A DNA stretch of 64,000 bases from the NCBI GenBank assembly GCA_022448525.1, contig JAKVCX010000004.1, positions 625,403-689,402 of the forward strand, read 5' to 3'. The DNA comes from Tenacibaculum sp. Its GTDB lineage: Bacteria > Bacteroidota > Bacteroidia > Flavobacteriales > Flavobacteriaceae. Below, one piece after another: positions 1 through 9,329 of this stretch. The notes beneath the pieces were generated by a model that saw only the letters and a list, made by a program, of their open reading frames with translations, was not told where the DNA came from and ran no database searches. A program made the position numbers and the translations under genes. Positions within the stretch are counted from its first letter, which is position 1. The number at the start of each line of letters is the position of its first letter.

Positions 1-505
1 CAAAAAAGTTAGATTAAGTGCTTCTTTCAACTATTTCAAATTTAATACGGATCCATTTACGTATGTATATACTGCCGCAAATGGTAGCGAAGTAACAACT
101 GAGTTAGATGAAGTAAATGAAAGCAGTTGGTTCACTCGTTTTAATGCTAGAATTACTTTACCCGCAAAAATTCAATGGCAAACTCGTATATTATATCGTG
201 GTCCGCAATCATCTGCTCAATCAGATAGAGAGGGTATTTTTTCAACAAACTTAGCGTTTAGTAAAGATTTATTCAAAGAGAAGGCAACTCTTGTATTAAA
301 TGTTAGTGATTTGTTTAATACACGTAAAAGAGAAAGTATTACATATTTAGGGGAAAGAGATAATCCAAGCTCTATTGTTGACGGAGCATTTCAATGGAGA
401 GAACGTCAAATATCTTTAAACTTTACGTACAGATTCAATCAAAAGAAGAAAAGAGAACGTCCACAAAGAGATTATGATGGTGGTGGCGAAGGGTTTGGTG
501 GATAA
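1..505 (+). CDS. C-terminal part of an outer-membrane beta-barrel (TonB-receptor-like) protein, 5' cut by window
   Basis: An open frame runs in from the left edge in frame 2 and stops at 503-505. The visible ~167 residues alternate polar and hydrophobic positions as in outer-membrane beta-strands (for example RLSASFNYFKF, IQWQTRILYRG, ATLVLNVSDLFNTRKR, QISLNFTYRFN). They end in a basic, Gly-rich tail after the last strand. This pattern matches the C-terminal barrel of the Bacteroidota outer-membrane beta-barrel / TonB-dependent receptor families. The N-terminal plug or carboxypeptidase-like domain lies outside the window, so substrate and exact subfamily cannot be judged. A perfect hairpin terminator follows 25 bases after the stop. 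Confidence 0.75.
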   Translation, partial: KKVRLSASFNYFKFNTDPFTYVYTAANGSEVTTELDEVNESSWFTRFNARITLPAKIQWQTRILYRGPQSSAQSDREGIFSTNLAFSKDLFKEKATLVLNVSDLFNTRKRESITYLGERDNPSSIVDGAFQWRERQISLNFTYRFNQKKKRERPQRDYDGGGEGFGG

Positions 506-530
506 TTAACCCAGAGAATCATATAAACAT

Positions 531-568
531 AAAAAAGAGCTTACAATTAATAACGTAAGCTCTTTTTT
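531..568 (+). terminator. Rho-independent terminator after barrel gene
   Basis: Perfect 14-bp inverted repeat, AAAAAAGAGCTTAC at 531-544 and its complement at 555-568, with a 10-nt loop. The A-run and T-run flanks make it usable in both directions. Confidence 0.85.
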
Positions 569-601
569 ATTAAATAATATATGTAATTATTGGTCATAAA
601 A

Positions 602-627
602 AAAAGCCCGCAAAACTGCGGGCTTTT
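602..627 (-). terminator. Bidirectional terminator, 3' of the 57-aa membrane protein gene
   Basis: Perfect 11-bp stem AAAAGCCCGCA (602-612) with TGCGGGCTTTT (617-627) and a 4-nt loop. It sits between the barrel gene on the plus strand and the small minus-strand gene ending at 646, and suits termination of the latter. Confidence 0.8.
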
Positions 628-645
628 CATAATATATCTTTAAAA

Positions 646-819
646 CTACTTTCCTTCAGCAGCTTTTTTAGCTTCTTTCTTTAATTTTAAGTTTTCCCAG
701 ATAGTTCCACCAATCCAGTAAGGAACTACAAAAGTTAGTAAGAAAATTAACAACCAAAAACCAGTTGTAAAAATAAACATGAATAATACTAATCCTGAAA
801 ATTGTGAAAAATCTAACAT
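646..819 (-). CDS. Small single-span membrane protein (57 aa), unknown function
   Basis: An ATG at 819-817 on the minus strand opens a 57-codon frame ending TAG at 648-646. The product has a short polar start (MLDFSQFS), one long hydrophobic stretch (about residues 9-32, rich in F, L, I, V) continuing into VVPYWIGGTIWENL, and a charged Lys/Ala/Glu-rich tail (KLKKEAKKAAEGK). This is the look of a small inner-membrane protein with a cytoplasmic basic tail. A terminator lies just downstream at 602-627, which supports a real transcription unit. I do not recognise a named family. It stands between two plus-strand genes and seems monocistronic. Confidence 0.6.
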   Translation of the reverse strand: MLDFSQFSGLVLFMFIFTTGFWLLIFLLTFVVPYWIGGTIWENLKLKKEAKKAAEGK

Positions 820-935
820 CTATTCTTTTGATAAATAATTACTGATTGCAAAAATAAGACATATTTTCTTTTTTATCTATCATTTTTGTGAAATATTTCA
901 ACAATTATTTAAAGTAACAATTCTACTAGTTTTCT

Positions 936-943
936 TAACTTTG
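936..943 (+). promoter_or_regulatory. Bacteroidota -7 element upstream of fumC
   Basis: TAACTTTG matches the flavobacterial -7 consensus TAnnTTTG and lies 28 nt before the fumC ATG. No clear TTG -33 element sits at the expected spacing, so the site is only moderately supported. Confidence 0.5.
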
Positions 944-971
944 AAACCACTTATAAATTAATATTACAATA

Positions 972-2369
972 ATGGAATATAGAATTGAAAAAGACACAAT
1001 GGGTGAGGTTAAAGTACCTGCCGATAAGTACTGGGGAGCACAAACTGAGCGTTCTAGAAATAACTTTAAAATTGGTCCTGCTGGAACTATGCCTTTAGAA
1101 GTTGTTTACGGATTTGCTTATTTGAAAAAAGCTGCTGCTTATACTAATTGTGAGTTAGGTGTTTTAGCTGAAGAAAAACGCGATTTAATTGCACAAGTTT
1201 GTGATGAAATTTTAGCTGGAAAACACGATGATCAATTCCCGTTAGTTATTTGGCAAACTGGTTCTGGAACTCAGAGTAACATGAACGTAAACGAAGTTGT
1301 TGCAAACAGAGCTCATGAAATTGCTGGAAAAAAAATTGGTGAAGGTGAAAAAACTATTCAACCAAATGATGATGTAAATAAATCACAATCTTCAAATGAT
1401 ACATTCCCAACAGGAATGCATATTGCAGCATACAAGAAAATAGTAGAAGTTACTATCCCTGGTGTTGAGCAATTAAGAGATACTTTACAAAAGAAATCTG
1501 AAGATTTTAAAGATGTTGTAAAAATTGGACGTACGCACTTAATGGATGCTACTCCCCTAACCTTAGGACAAGAATTTTCTGGTTATGTAGCGCAATTAAA
1601 CTTTGGTTTAAAAGCTTTACAGAATTCATTAGCACACTTAAGTCAATTAGCTTTAGGTGGAACTGCTGTTGGAACTGGATTAAACACTCCTGCTGGATAT
1701 GATGTTTTAGTTGCTAAGTATATTGCAGACTTTACTGGCTTACCATTTATTACTGCTGAGAATAAATTTGAAGCTTTAGCTGCTCACGATGCTTTAGTAG
1801 AAACTCATGGAGCATTAAAACAATTAGCTGTCTCTTTAAATAAAATCGCAAACGATATTCGTTTAATGGCTTCTGGTCCTCGTTCTGGAATTGGAGAATT
1901 AATTATTCCTGCAAATGAGCCAGGATCATCTATCATGCCTGGAAAAGTAAATCCAACTCAAGCAGAAGCTATGACTATGGTTTGTGCACAAGTAATGGGT
2001 AATGATGTTGCTGTTACTGTTGGAGGAACTCAAGGTCACTATGAGTTAAACGTATTTAAACCAATGATGGCTGCTAATGTTTTACAATCTGCTCAATTAA
2101 TTGGAGATGCTTGTGTGTCTTTCGATGTAAATTGTGCTGCTGGAATTGAGCCTAATCACGGAAGAATTACTGAGCTAGTTAATAATTCTTTAATGTTAGT
2201 AACGGCTTTAAATACTAAAATTGGTTATTACAAAGCTGCAGAAATTGCTAATACAGCTCACGCAAACGGAACTACTTTAAAAGAAGAAGCTATTAATTTA
2301 GGTTACGTTACTGCTGAACAATATGACGAATGGGTTAAACCAGAAGACATGACTGGAAGTTTAAAATAA
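972..2369 (+). CDS. fumC: Fumarate hydratase class II
   Basis: Iron-independent fumarase of the TCA cycle (fumarate + H2O to L-malate), a cytoplasmic homotetramer of the aspartase/fumarase superfamily. The 465-aa length is normal for FumC. The N-terminus ([19 protein letters not shown]) is typical, [16 protein letters not shown] contributes to the active site, [20 protein letters not shown] is the conserved His-containing loop, and the superfamily signature [11 protein letters not shown] is at residues 318-328. Its companion Ax[13 protein letters not shown] segment follows. It is preceded by a TAnnTTTG promoter element and followed by a hairpin terminator, so it is probably monocistronic. Aspartase was considered, but the N-terminal motifs favour fumarase. 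Confidence 0.96.
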   Translation: MEYRIEKDTMGEVKVPADKYWGAQTERSRNNFKIGPAGTMPLEVVYGFAYLKKAAAYTNCELGVLAEEKRDLIAQVCDEILAGKHDDQFPLVIWQTGSGTQSNMNVNEVVANRAHEIAGKKIGEGEKTIQPNDDVNKSQSSNDTFPTGMHIAAYKKIVEVTIPGVEQLRDTLQKKSEDFKDVVKIGRTHLMDATPLTLGQEFSGYVAQLNFGLKALQNSLAHLSQLALGGTAVGTGLNTPAGYDVLVAKYIADFTGLPFITAENKFEALAAHDALVETHGALKQLAVSLNKIANDIRLMASGPRSGIGELIIPANEPGSSIMPGKVNPTQAEAMTMVCAQVMGNDVAVTVGGTQGHYELNVFKPMMAANVLQSAQLIGDACVSFDVNCAAGIEPNHGRITELVNNSLMLVTALNTKIGYYKAAEIANTAHANGTTLKEEAINLGYVTAEQYDEWVKPEDMTGSLK

Positions 2370-2397
2370 CAACTATTACAGTTAAATATAATAGAAG

Positions 2398-2423
2398 AAC
2401 CACAACAAATGTTGTGGTTTTTT
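2398..2423 (+). terminator. Rho-independent terminator after fumC
   Basis: AACCACAAC (2398-2406), loop AAAT, GTTGTGGTT (2411-2419), then a T-run. A near-identical hairpin recurs after the next gene at 3591. Confidence 0.85.
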
Positions 2424-2544
2424 AGTCTATCAAACTCACTAAAAACCAAACAAATATCATAGCAATGAAATAATTTTTTAACCAAATTAAAATTATTGGC
2501 ATGCTGTTTGGAATTATGGAACCTATAACTTTAAAACAAAACTT

Positions 2545-3564
2545 ATGAAACTAAGAATACTATTAATATCGGCTATGTGTCTCGTTGTTTCATCATTTGG
2601 ACAGAAGAAAACGAAATACGAATCATTTAAGAATGAACTTTCTCAAAAAAAATATACAACTGAAGTTGTTTTAGATAAAGCTTTAAGATATTCTTCAAAT
2701 AACGACATCTACGTTTCAGAATTAATCGATGCTTGTAGATATTTTTCTAGTGATAGAAGAAAATTTAGAATTTGCGTGAATGCATATCCTAGAGTAATTG
2801 ATAAAAGAAACTTCTTTCAAGTTTATGATCTTTTCAATAGCTTTTCTTTCGCTATGAGATTATATCATAATACTCAAGGAAACCAAAACACTATTTCAAC
2901 AATTAATTATCCAAATGCGGATTATTACCATGGTGTTACAACAAACGCATGTAATCAACCTATGTCTGAATATCAATTCAGAAGTATTATTAATGGGAGG
3001 AGAAATAACTCAAACTTTAACTTAAGAGGATTGAAAGATATTATTTCAAGAAATTGTTTCAGTACTAGTCAAATTATGAAACTTACTGAAACTTTACAAT
3101 CGAATAGAAACAGATTTGAACTATTACAATTTGCTTTTCCTTACTCATTTGATTTAGAAAATTTCTATTACACAGAACAATTAATAAGTGAAAATTACAT
3201 GAAACAAAGGTTAATCAGATTTATTGATAGAGAAATTGCTCAAATTAATCAGCAAGGGCCTGGTTTTAATGACTGTAGACCTTTATCACAAAACGAATAT
3301 GATTATGTATTAAATTCTATAAAAGAAGAAAGATTCACTAAAGAAAGACTAAAATTAGCAAAGCAACATTTTGAACGTAACTGTTTTTCAATTAATAGAA
3401 TTAGATTGATTATTAAAGAGTTTAGCTTTGATAAAGACAAACTAAACCTATTGAAAATAAGTTATCAAAACTGTCCTGACAAAGATCAATTTTATAGATT
3501 AAAAGAAACTTTAAGTTTCTCTAGATACAAAAGAGAGTTTGATCAATTTTTATTAAATCGATAA
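2545..3564 (+). CDS. Secreted protein with three DUF4476-like repeats
   Basis: A 339-aa protein with a signal peptide (MKLRILLISAMCLVVSSFG, cleavage before QKK). The mature part has three related ~90-residue units. Each contains alpha-helical text with an F-S-D/E-K-L pattern and a central C-F-S/T motif: about 25-112 (YFSSDRRKFRICVNAYP), 134-225 (CNQPMSEYQF ... NCFSTSQIMKL) and 240-337 (CRPLSQNEYDYV ... NCFSINRIRLI ... FSFDKDKLNLLK). The last is a clear DUF4476 domain; the other two are diverged copies. DUF4476 is frequent in Bacteroidota, with no known biochemical role. The product is probably periplasmic or surface-exposed. Flanking terminators on both sides imply monocistronic expression. 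Confidence 0.75.
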   Translation: MKLRILLISAMCLVVSSFGQKKTKYESFKNELSQKKYTTEVVLDKALRYSSNNDIYVSELIDACRYFSSDRRKFRICVNAYPRVIDKRNFFQVYDLFNSFSFAMRLYHNTQGNQNTISTINYPNADYYHGVTTNACNQPMSEYQFRSIINGRRNNSNFNLRGLKDIISRNCFSTSQIMKLTETLQSNRNRFELLQFAFPYSFDLENFYYTEQLISENYMKQRLIRFIDREIAQINQQGPGFNDCRPLSQNEYDYVLNSIKEERFTKERLKLAKQHFERNCFSINRIRLIIKEFSFDKDKLNLLKISYQNCPDKDQFYRLKETLSFSRYKREFDQFLLNR

Positions 3565-3590
3565 AATCCATAACTCCAATTTATAAATAA

Positions 3591-3617
3591 AAACCACAAC
3601 TCAATGTTGTGGTTTTT
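3591..3617 (+). terminator. Rho-independent terminator after the DUF4476 gene
   Basis: AAACCACAAC (3591-3600), loop TCAAT, GTTGTGGTTT (3606-3615) followed by Ts. The stem is almost the same as that behind fumC. Confidence 0.85.
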
Positions 3618-3769
3618 TATTGATTTAACTCAGTTGTCAAGTTTTTACATAAAAAAAAGCAAAAATATCACCGAGTAAAAAAAACACGGATAAACCACTA
3701 TTTATCAACACATAAAACCATAAATAAATAGCATTCATAATTAGAAAATGAAATAAAATAAATAATAAA

Positions 3770-3800
3770 GGTTGGGTGAAATTGAAGTTTGAACGTACTA
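3770..3800 (+). promoter_or_regulatory. Candidate ECF-sigma promoter, copy 1 (GGTTGGGT-N14-AACGTACTA)
   Basis: GGTTGGGT at 3770-3777, then 14 nt, then AACGTACTA at 3792-3800, 46 nt before the cytochrome c peroxidase ATG. The same bipartite motif occurs at 5763 (before fecR) and 9330. It has the shape of a -35/-10 pair read by an ECF sigma factor, plausibly the one encoded at 5241. The regulator assignment is inference. Confidence 0.5.
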
Positions 3801-3846
3801 CAATAAATCACATTAAATAACGAACAAATTAATTCCACCGAAACAC

Positions 3847-4986
3847 ATGAAAAAATATCTTATTCTACTTTTATTATTTTCAGTTGCTTTTATTTCTTGT
3901 TCAAACAATGAAGAAGATGATTATGTTGACATTGTAGTTGATAACCCAACAGATGATATCATTATTGATACCAATATTTTGAATCTGCCAGCAACTCCTT
4001 TTAATTACGCAAATATCGTATTACCAAATTCTTTTCTTAATAATGCTGTTAGAAACGAAGATAATACTCCAAATAATAATCCTATAACAGATCATGGAGC
4101 TACTTTAGGTAGAGTTTTATTCTATGACAAGAATCTCTCGAAAAACAACACTATTTCTTGTGCTTCATGTCATACACAAGCTAATGGTTTCTCTGATCCA
4201 AACAGATTCAGCACTGGATTTGAAGGTGGATTAACTGGTAGAAACTCTATGGGATTAGCGAATGCTAAGTTTTATCAAAATGGGCGTTTTTTCTGGGACG
4301 AAAGAGCTGAAACTTTAGAAGAACAAACATTGATGCCTGTGCAAGATTTAGTTGAAATGGGATTAACGCTTGCAGAACTTGAAGATAAACTTTCACGAGA
4401 AGAACATTACATTTCACTATTCACGAACGCATTTGGTGACGCAACTATATCCAGCGAAAGAGTTGCCTTAGCTTTATCACAATTTATTCGTTCAATGGTT
4501 TCTTATGAATCTAAATTTGATGAAGGTTTAGCACAGGTTAATAATATTGAAAACGATTTTCCAAATTTTACAGAATCAGAAAACAGAGGAAAAGCACTTT
4601 TCATTAGCAATCGTACACGTTGTTTTGATTGTCATAATACCACAGTATTTGTTGGAGATGCTCCAAGAAATATTGGCCTGGATGCAACTATTACAGATGA
4701 AGGAGCAGGTGGAGGAAGATTTAAAGTTCCTTCATTAAGAAACATTGAACTAACTGCACCATATATGCACGATGGACGTTTTGCGAGCTTAAGTCAAGTA
4801 GTTGAACACTATAATAGTGGTGTTCAAAACAATCCAAACCTTGATAATAGATTAAGACAAGGAAATGGTGTGCGACGTTTAAACTTATCTGATGCCGAAA
4901 AACAATCTTTAGTTGATTTCCTTTTAACACTTACAGACAATAATTTTATTACTGACGAAAAATATGGCGATCCTTTTATTGAATAG
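3847..4986 (+). CDS. Di-heme cytochrome c peroxidase (MauG/CcpA family) lipoprotein
   Basis: A 379-aa exported lipoprotein: hydrophobic N-terminus with lipobox FISC, then an acidic tether (EEDDY). Two c-type heme sites are visible, CASCH in LSKNNTISCASCHTQ (residues ~103-107) and CFDCH in RCFDCHNT (~259-263), with the family motifs GRNSMGLANAKFYQNG, FFWDERAETLEEQ and FKVPSLRNIELTAPYMHDGRF. These define bacterial di-heme peroxidases that reduce H2O2 with electrons from cytochromes, or MauG-like maturation enzymes. It is probably anchored facing the periplasm. The upstream ECF-like motif links it to the adjacent sigma/FecR/receptor operon, perhaps as part of an iron or heme stress response. A strong hairpin follows at 5075. 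Confidence 0.9.
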   Translation: MKKYLILLLLFSVAFISCSNNEEDDYVDIVVDNPTDDIIIDTNILNLPATPFNYANIVLPNSFLNNAVRNEDNTPNNNPITDHGATLGRVLFYDKNLSKNNTISCASCHTQANGFSDPNRFSTGFEGGLTGRNSMGLANAKFYQNGRFFWDERAETLEEQTLMPVQDLVEMGLTLAELEDKLSREEHYISLFTNAFGDATISSERVALALSQFIRSMVSYESKFDEGLAQVNNIENDFPNFTESENRGKALFISNRTRCFDCHNTTVFVGDAPRNIGLDATITDEGAGGGRFKVPSLRNIELTAPYMHDGRFASLSQVVEHYNSGVQNNPNLDNRLRQGNGVRRLNLSDAEKQSLVDFLLTLTDNNFITDEKYGDPFIE

Positions 4987-5074
4987 AATTATAAGTCTTA
5001 TATATGGAAAGATTATGAGACCGAATAAAATAAAGAAATACACGAAAAATTAAATGTCCTTATTTTGAAATCCA

Positions 5075-5129
5075 AAGATTACTTCACTATTTCTTTTTAT
5101 TAAAGAAATACGTGAGGTAATCTTATTTT
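5075..5129 (+). terminator. Long stem-loop terminator after the peroxidase gene
   Basis: Arms AAGATTACTTCAC-TATTTCTTT (5075-5096) and AAAGAAATACGTGAGGTAATCTT (5102-5124) pair along about 22 positions with one mismatch and one bulge, then ATTTTT. It could end the peroxidase transcript before the sigma gene. Confidence 0.65.
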
Positions 5130-5240
5130 TAGCCAGAACATAATTTACAAATATTCGAACTCCCTTTTTTGAATTCTCTAGTTCCGAAAACAGCAATCCT
5201 CGAAAATTATTCTATATTTACTTTAATTAATTAGGACACA

Positions 5241-5762
5241 ATGGAAGGCAATTTCTCTGTTTGCGAGGAACATGTTTATGATCAGTTATATAATACTCAT
5301 GCTGAAAGTTTGAGAAACCATTTATATTTTAAGTTTGGAGATTTAAATCAGGCTGAGGATATTGTACAAGAAGCTTTTATTAAACTTTGGCAAAAATGTA
5401 GCAGTATTATTTATGAAAAAGCAGCGGCTTTTTTATATACCGTTTCGAAAAACTTATTTATTGATGTGATACGATCTAAAAAAGTAGCCTTAAAATTCGA
5501 AAAGAATAGCATGCCTTCACATGATATTGAAGATCCTTATTTTCATTTAAGAACTAAAGAGTTTCAACAAAAATTAGAAACTGTAATTTCTGAGTTACCT
5601 GAAAAACAAAGAGAAGCATTTTTATTAAATAGAATTGAAAAACTGACCTATAAAGAAATAGCTGAACGACTTGAAATTAGTCAAACTGCTGTTGAAAAAC
5701 GTATTTCCAAAGCATTAATTAAACTTAAAGAAATAACTGAATTACAAAAACGTTCCATATAA
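5241..5762 (+). CDS. ECF RNA polymerase sigma factor (FecI-like)
   Basis: A 173-aa sigma-70 family protein of the extracytoplasmic-function type. Region 2 (YDQLYNTHAESLRNHLYFKFGDLNQAEDIVQEAFIKLWQKC, with the conserved D-V/I-Q-E-A-F) binds core polymerase and the -10 element. The linker precedes region 4 (LPEKQREAFLLNRIEKLTYKEIAERLEISQTAVEKRISKALIKL), a helix-turn-helix for -35 recognition. Directly downstream lie a FecR anti-sigma and a TonB receptor with an STN domain, the standard trans-envelope signalling trio: receptor occupancy signals via FecR to release this sigma. Candidate target promoters carry GGTTGGGT-N13/14-AACGT at 3770, 5763 and 9330. Confidence 0.9.
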   Translation: MEGNFSVCEEHVYDQLYNTHAESLRNHLYFKFGDLNQAEDIVQEAFIKLWQKCSSIIYEKAAAFLYTVSKNLFIDVIRSKKVALKFEKNSMPSHDIEDPYFHLRTKEFQQKLETVISELPEKQREAFLLNRIEKLTYKEIAERLEISQTAVEKRISKALIKLKEITELQKRSI

Positions 5763-5790
5763 GGTTGGGTAATACAACTAGTAAAACGTT
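5763..5790 (+). promoter_or_regulatory. Candidate ECF-sigma promoter, copy 2, before fecR
   Basis: GGTTGGGT at 5763-5770 begins right after the sigma-gene stop; 14 nt later AACGTT at 5785-5790. This places an autoregulated promoter between the sigma gene and fecR-receptor, 28 nt upstream of the GTG start at 5819. Confidence 0.5.
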
Positions 5791-5818
5791 AAGTAACTGA
5801 ATAGCAAAATGTTTAAGC

Positions 5819-6745
5819 GTGAATAAAAAATTACTTAAAGATAATTTAATTGCTAAATGGCTAGATAATAGTATTAGCGATGAGCAAAAAAAAGAACTAG
5901 AAAACTCTGGTGAATTAGATGAGCTTAAGGTTGTTTTGGATGAAATCGATACTTGGAAAGTTAAAAAATTCGATACTGAAAACGGCTTAGCCGAACTTAA
6001 GAAAAGAAGAAAACTAGTCATTGCTCCTCCTCCACCAAAGAAATCTAGTTTTAGTAATCGTTGGCTACAAATTGCTGCAAGTATCCTAATTTTAGTTAGT
6101 GCGGGATATTTTTCATGGAATCTGATGTTTAATCAAACCATTACAATAAAGACACAAATTGCAGAGAATAAAACTATTGAATTACCAAGTGGTTCAACAA
6201 TAAAACTAGACGCAGCATCTGAAATATCTTACAAAGAAAAAAATTGGAATAACGATCGAACAATACATTTAAAAGGACAAGCATTTTTCGATGTTACTAA
6301 AGGATCTTCATTCAAGGTAATTACGGATAGAGGAAACATTAATGTATTGGGAACACAGTTCAATGTAAATACTTCTAATACTGTTTTTGAAGTAATCTGC
6401 TATGAAGGTAAAGTTAAAGTTGCTTATCAAAATGATGAGTTAATATTAACCAAAGGAGAATCTGCAGTTGTTCAGCAAAACGAACTACAAGAAACAACAC
6501 ATATTAACACTGCTCCAGACTGGACGAATGGTTATAGTAAATACAATAAAACTAGCTTACCTGAAGTTATTTCAGATTTAAAAAAATACTATACTATTAA
6601 AATTCAATTACCTAAAAAGTACGAACATTTAGAATTCTCAGGAACTTTAACTCATAAAAACTTAGATACGGCATTACAAACTTTATTTGTTACTATGGAA
6701 ATAAAGTATGTTATTGGAGAAGATAATACCGTAATTTTTGAATAA
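5819..6745 (+). CDS. FecR-family anti-sigma factor
   Basis: A 308-aa inner-membrane regulator starting at GTG 5819. The cytoplasmic N-terminal ~80 residues hold a short acidic/Lys-rich helical part expected to bind the sigma factor. One membrane span follows (about 82-101, LQIAASILILVSAGYFSW). The periplasmic FecR domain (~110-215) is recognisable by ELPSGSTIKLDAASEISY, GQAFFDVTK, FKVITDRGNINVLGTQFNV and YEGKVKV, and the C-terminal DUF4974/STN-like domain by LPEVISDLKKYYTIKI and LEFSGTLTHKNLDTAL. It relays the state of the receptor encoded next door to the ECF sigma. The receptor ATG follows the TAA with no gap, so the two are translationally coupled. Confidence 0.92.
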   Translation: MNKKLLKDNLIAKWLDNSISDEQKKELENSGELDELKVVLDEIDTWKVKKFDTENGLAELKKRRKLVIAPPPPKKSSFSNRWLQIAASILILVSAGYFSWNLMFNQTITIKTQIAENKTIELPSGSTIKLDAASEISYKEKNWNNDRTIHLKGQAFFDVTKGSSFKVITDRGNINVLGTQFNVNTSNTVFEVICYEGKVKVAYQNDELILTKGESAVVQQNELQETTHINTAPDWTNGYSKYNKTSLPEVISDLKKYYTIKIQLPKKYEHLEFSGTLTHKNLDTALQTLFVTMEIKYVIGEDNTVIFE

Positions 6746-9184
6746 ATGAATTTGAGATTTTTCTCTTATCAATTACTTTTTTTTATTTGTTTGTTAACTA
6801 CTCCTCTATCTGCACAGAAGAGTAATCGTATTTCCCTTTCAGATAAACTGAATCAAATAGAAAAAAAATTCAATATAAACCTTTCTTATAACCATACCTT
6901 CTTTAATACTATTCTTTTAGAGAATGATTTTAACTGCGCCAGTATATCAGAATGTATTTCCATAATTGAGGAGCAAATTCCGGTAAAATTTGAGAAAAAA
7001 GACACTAATTATTTGGTTATTCCTCTTCGTAAAGATTTCAGTTTTACAATCATTGAAGATGAAACCAATGAACCTATAACTTCTTTTGTCTATCAAATTC
7101 AGGACAGAACAAAACAAAATTTAGAACTCTCTAATGGTGTTTTTACACTTAAAAATATCTTTCCGTTAGATTCGATTCATTTAGAATCCTACTTCCATGA
7201 AACTATTCATATACAGGGAAAAGATTTAGAAAGAAATACTCCTTTAAAGTTTTACACTAAACAATTTCGATTAAATGAAATTGTTTTAACGAACTACTTA
7301 ACCAAAGGAATTGACTCAAAAATTGGTGATCATAGCATTCAAATTCAAACTAAAAGATTGGGTTTGTTAGCGGGAGAAACAGATGGTGATATTTTTAATG
7401 TCATTAGTAATATTCCTGGTATACATTCACCGAGTGGAAAATCAGGTAATTTGAATTTTAGAGGTAATACCTATGATCAAAATTTAGTTCAAATAGATGA
7501 TATTCCTATTTACCATTCAGGTCATTTTTTAGGTGCAATTTCTCCTTATAATGCTGCTGTTATAGACAATATTGAAGTTCAAAGAAATATGCTCCCTGCC
7601 AAATTCGGTGGTCGTGTTGGTGGTTTAATCAATATGAAAACTAAGAATAGAATTCCTAATAAAAATAGTTATGAAATTATAGGAAATACCCTATTTGCAG
7701 GTCTTGCGGTGAATGCAAAACTAATAGAAGATAAACTTTCTCTGTTAGCGGCATACAGAAGAAGTTATCCGGGATTTAATTCTCCTAAGTTAGAAACCAT
7801 TTCAACATTAATATTTCAAGGTAGTCGAATTGAAAATGTAGTAGGTTCTACAAATCTTGATATTGGTTTTTCAGATATGAACGTTGCACTGAATTATAAG
7901 ATCAATGAGCGACATTCTGCAACGGTAAGTTTTATAAATATTGAAAATGATTTATTTGCTGAAGTTCGAGAAATGCAAAATCCTGATCAAACTGATTTTA
8001 TAGATTTAGACTTAGACAACTGGGGAATTACAGGTAAATGGAAAGCACAGTTCTCTGATAAATTCAATACTGAATTACGATTTAGTAAATCGAATATGCG
8101 TATTAATAATGTTAGTGAAGGATTTAATAGAGATCAACGTAATAATTTTATAAAATACGAAAACATAATCGCAGATACACGTTTTATTGCTGAAGCTAGC
8201 TATCAGTTTAATCCGAATACAAAACTAGATGCGGGTTATAATGTGATTAACCATGAATTGACTAGTAATGAATTGGAGCAAGAAAATAACTTGGATGCAA
8301 GAAGAGATCAAAAAGCAACAATTCATTCAACTTACCTATCATTACACAAAGACTGGAGCGACAAACTAGATATTAATTTAGGAATTCACAATAATTACTA
8401 TGCTCCAACTGGTGAATTCTTTATGAATCCAAGACTTACAGCTAGTTACGCGGTAAATAAAAAATTATATATCAAATCTTCTTTTGGAACTTCAAATCAG
8501 TTTATACAAAAGAAATTCGTAAATGATTTTGATGATTTTAATATTACCAATCAATTTTGGTTTTTACCTAATAGAGAAATTGCTCCGTTAAAAGGTACAC
8601 AATTTATGGTTGGAGCTGTATTGAATCAAAAAGAATGGTTAATTGATTTAGAATTTTTCAAGAAAAGATCCAACGGTATAACATTGAAAATAGAAGATAT
8701 TCGCGGGAATATTTCAAGTATAGGCGCAGATATATTTGTAAAAAAGAAATGGAATAACATTGAAGCTTGGGCTAGTTATTCTTTAAGTAAAACTGAAACG
8801 ACTTTTCGAAACATTACTTCAGATGCCTTTTTTGACCAACGTCATATTTTAAACTTAACAAACTTGATAAATATTGACCGATGGAAATTTGCCCTTTCTT
8901 GGCGCTATTTCTCAGGAATGCCTGTGATTTATCCTGATGATCCTACTATTGATACTTCTAACTTATCACTTTCAGATCGTTTTGACGGATCACACCAACT
9001 TGATTTTTCTTCTTCTTATACTTTTTATAATACTTCTAAGAGTTTTAAAACCGTAATTGGTTTATCTATCTTAAATGTTTATGATCAAGATAACACGGTG
9101 AATATTTTTCAAAATCCTACTGCGAATACATTTCGAAAAACGAGCGGCTTTGCTCCTAACCTTCAAGTTAATCTATCATTTTAA
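6746..9184 (+). CDS. TonB-dependent receptor with N-terminal STN signalling domain (FecA-like)
   Basis: An 812-aa outer-membrane transporter. The signal peptide ends LSAQ; an STN domain (~25-92, ISLSDKLNQIEKKFNINLSYN ... ISECISIIEEQ) contacts FecR. A carboxypeptidase-regulatory-like beta domain follows (~100-175), then the plug with DGDIFNVISNIPGIHSP, LNFRGNTYDQNLVQIDDIPIYH and IEVQRNMLPAKFGGRVGGLINM (~210-300), and a ~500-residue barrel ending in the aromatic strand PNLQVNLSF. It imports a TonB-energised ligand and signals its presence through FecR to the ECF sigma. Ligand unknown; iron chelates or heme are usual for this architecture, and the neighbouring di-heme peroxidase fits a heme/iron theme. 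Confidence 0.9.
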   Translation: MNLRFFSYQLLFFICLLTTPLSAQKSNRISLSDKLNQIEKKFNINLSYNHTFFNTILLENDFNCASISECISIIEEQIPVKFEKKDTNYLVIPLRKDFSFTIIEDETNEPITSFVYQIQDRTKQNLELSNGVFTLKNIFPLDSIHLESYFHETIHIQGKDLERNTPLKFYTKQFRLNEIVLTNYLTKGIDSKIGDHSIQIQTKRLGLLAGETDGDIFNVISNIPGIHSPSGKSGNLNFRGNTYDQNLVQIDDIPIYHSGHFLGAISPYNAAVIDNIEVQRNMLPAKFGGRVGGLINMKTKNRIPNKNSYEIIGNTLFAGLAVNAKLIEDKLSLLAAYRRSYPGFNSPKLETISTLIFQGSRIENVVGSTNLDIGFSDMNVALNYKINERHSATVSFINIENDLFAEVREMQNPDQTDFIDLDLDNWGITGKWKAQFSDKFNTELRFSKSNMRINNVSEGFNRDQRNNFIKYENIIADTRFIAEASYQFNPNTKLDAGYNVINHELTSNELEQENNLDARRDQKATIHSTYLSLHKDWSDKLDINLGIHNNYYAPTGEFFMNPRLTASYAVNKKLYIKSSFGTSNQFIQKKFVNDFDDFNITNQFWFLPNREIAPLKGTQFMVGAVLNQKEWLIDLEFFKKRSNGITLKIEDIRGNISSIGADIFVKKKWNNIEAWASYSLSKTETTFRNITSDAFFDQRHILNLTNLINIDRWKFALSWRYFSGMPVIYPDDPTIDTSNLSLSDRFDGSHQLDFSSSYTFYNTSKSFKTVIGLSILNVYDQDNTVNIFQNPTANTFRKTSGFAPNLQVNLSF

Positions 9185-9329
9185 CGAAGTTGATCCTTCA
9201 TCTTACCCAAAATAAATTAAAATCAAACTCTTTTTTAAAAAACACACAATCTTATTTCACTGACAAACAAGGTGTTAATACGAGTCAAATGAGATGTAAG
9301 TAAAAAAATCTATTTTTTTCATAAAAAGA

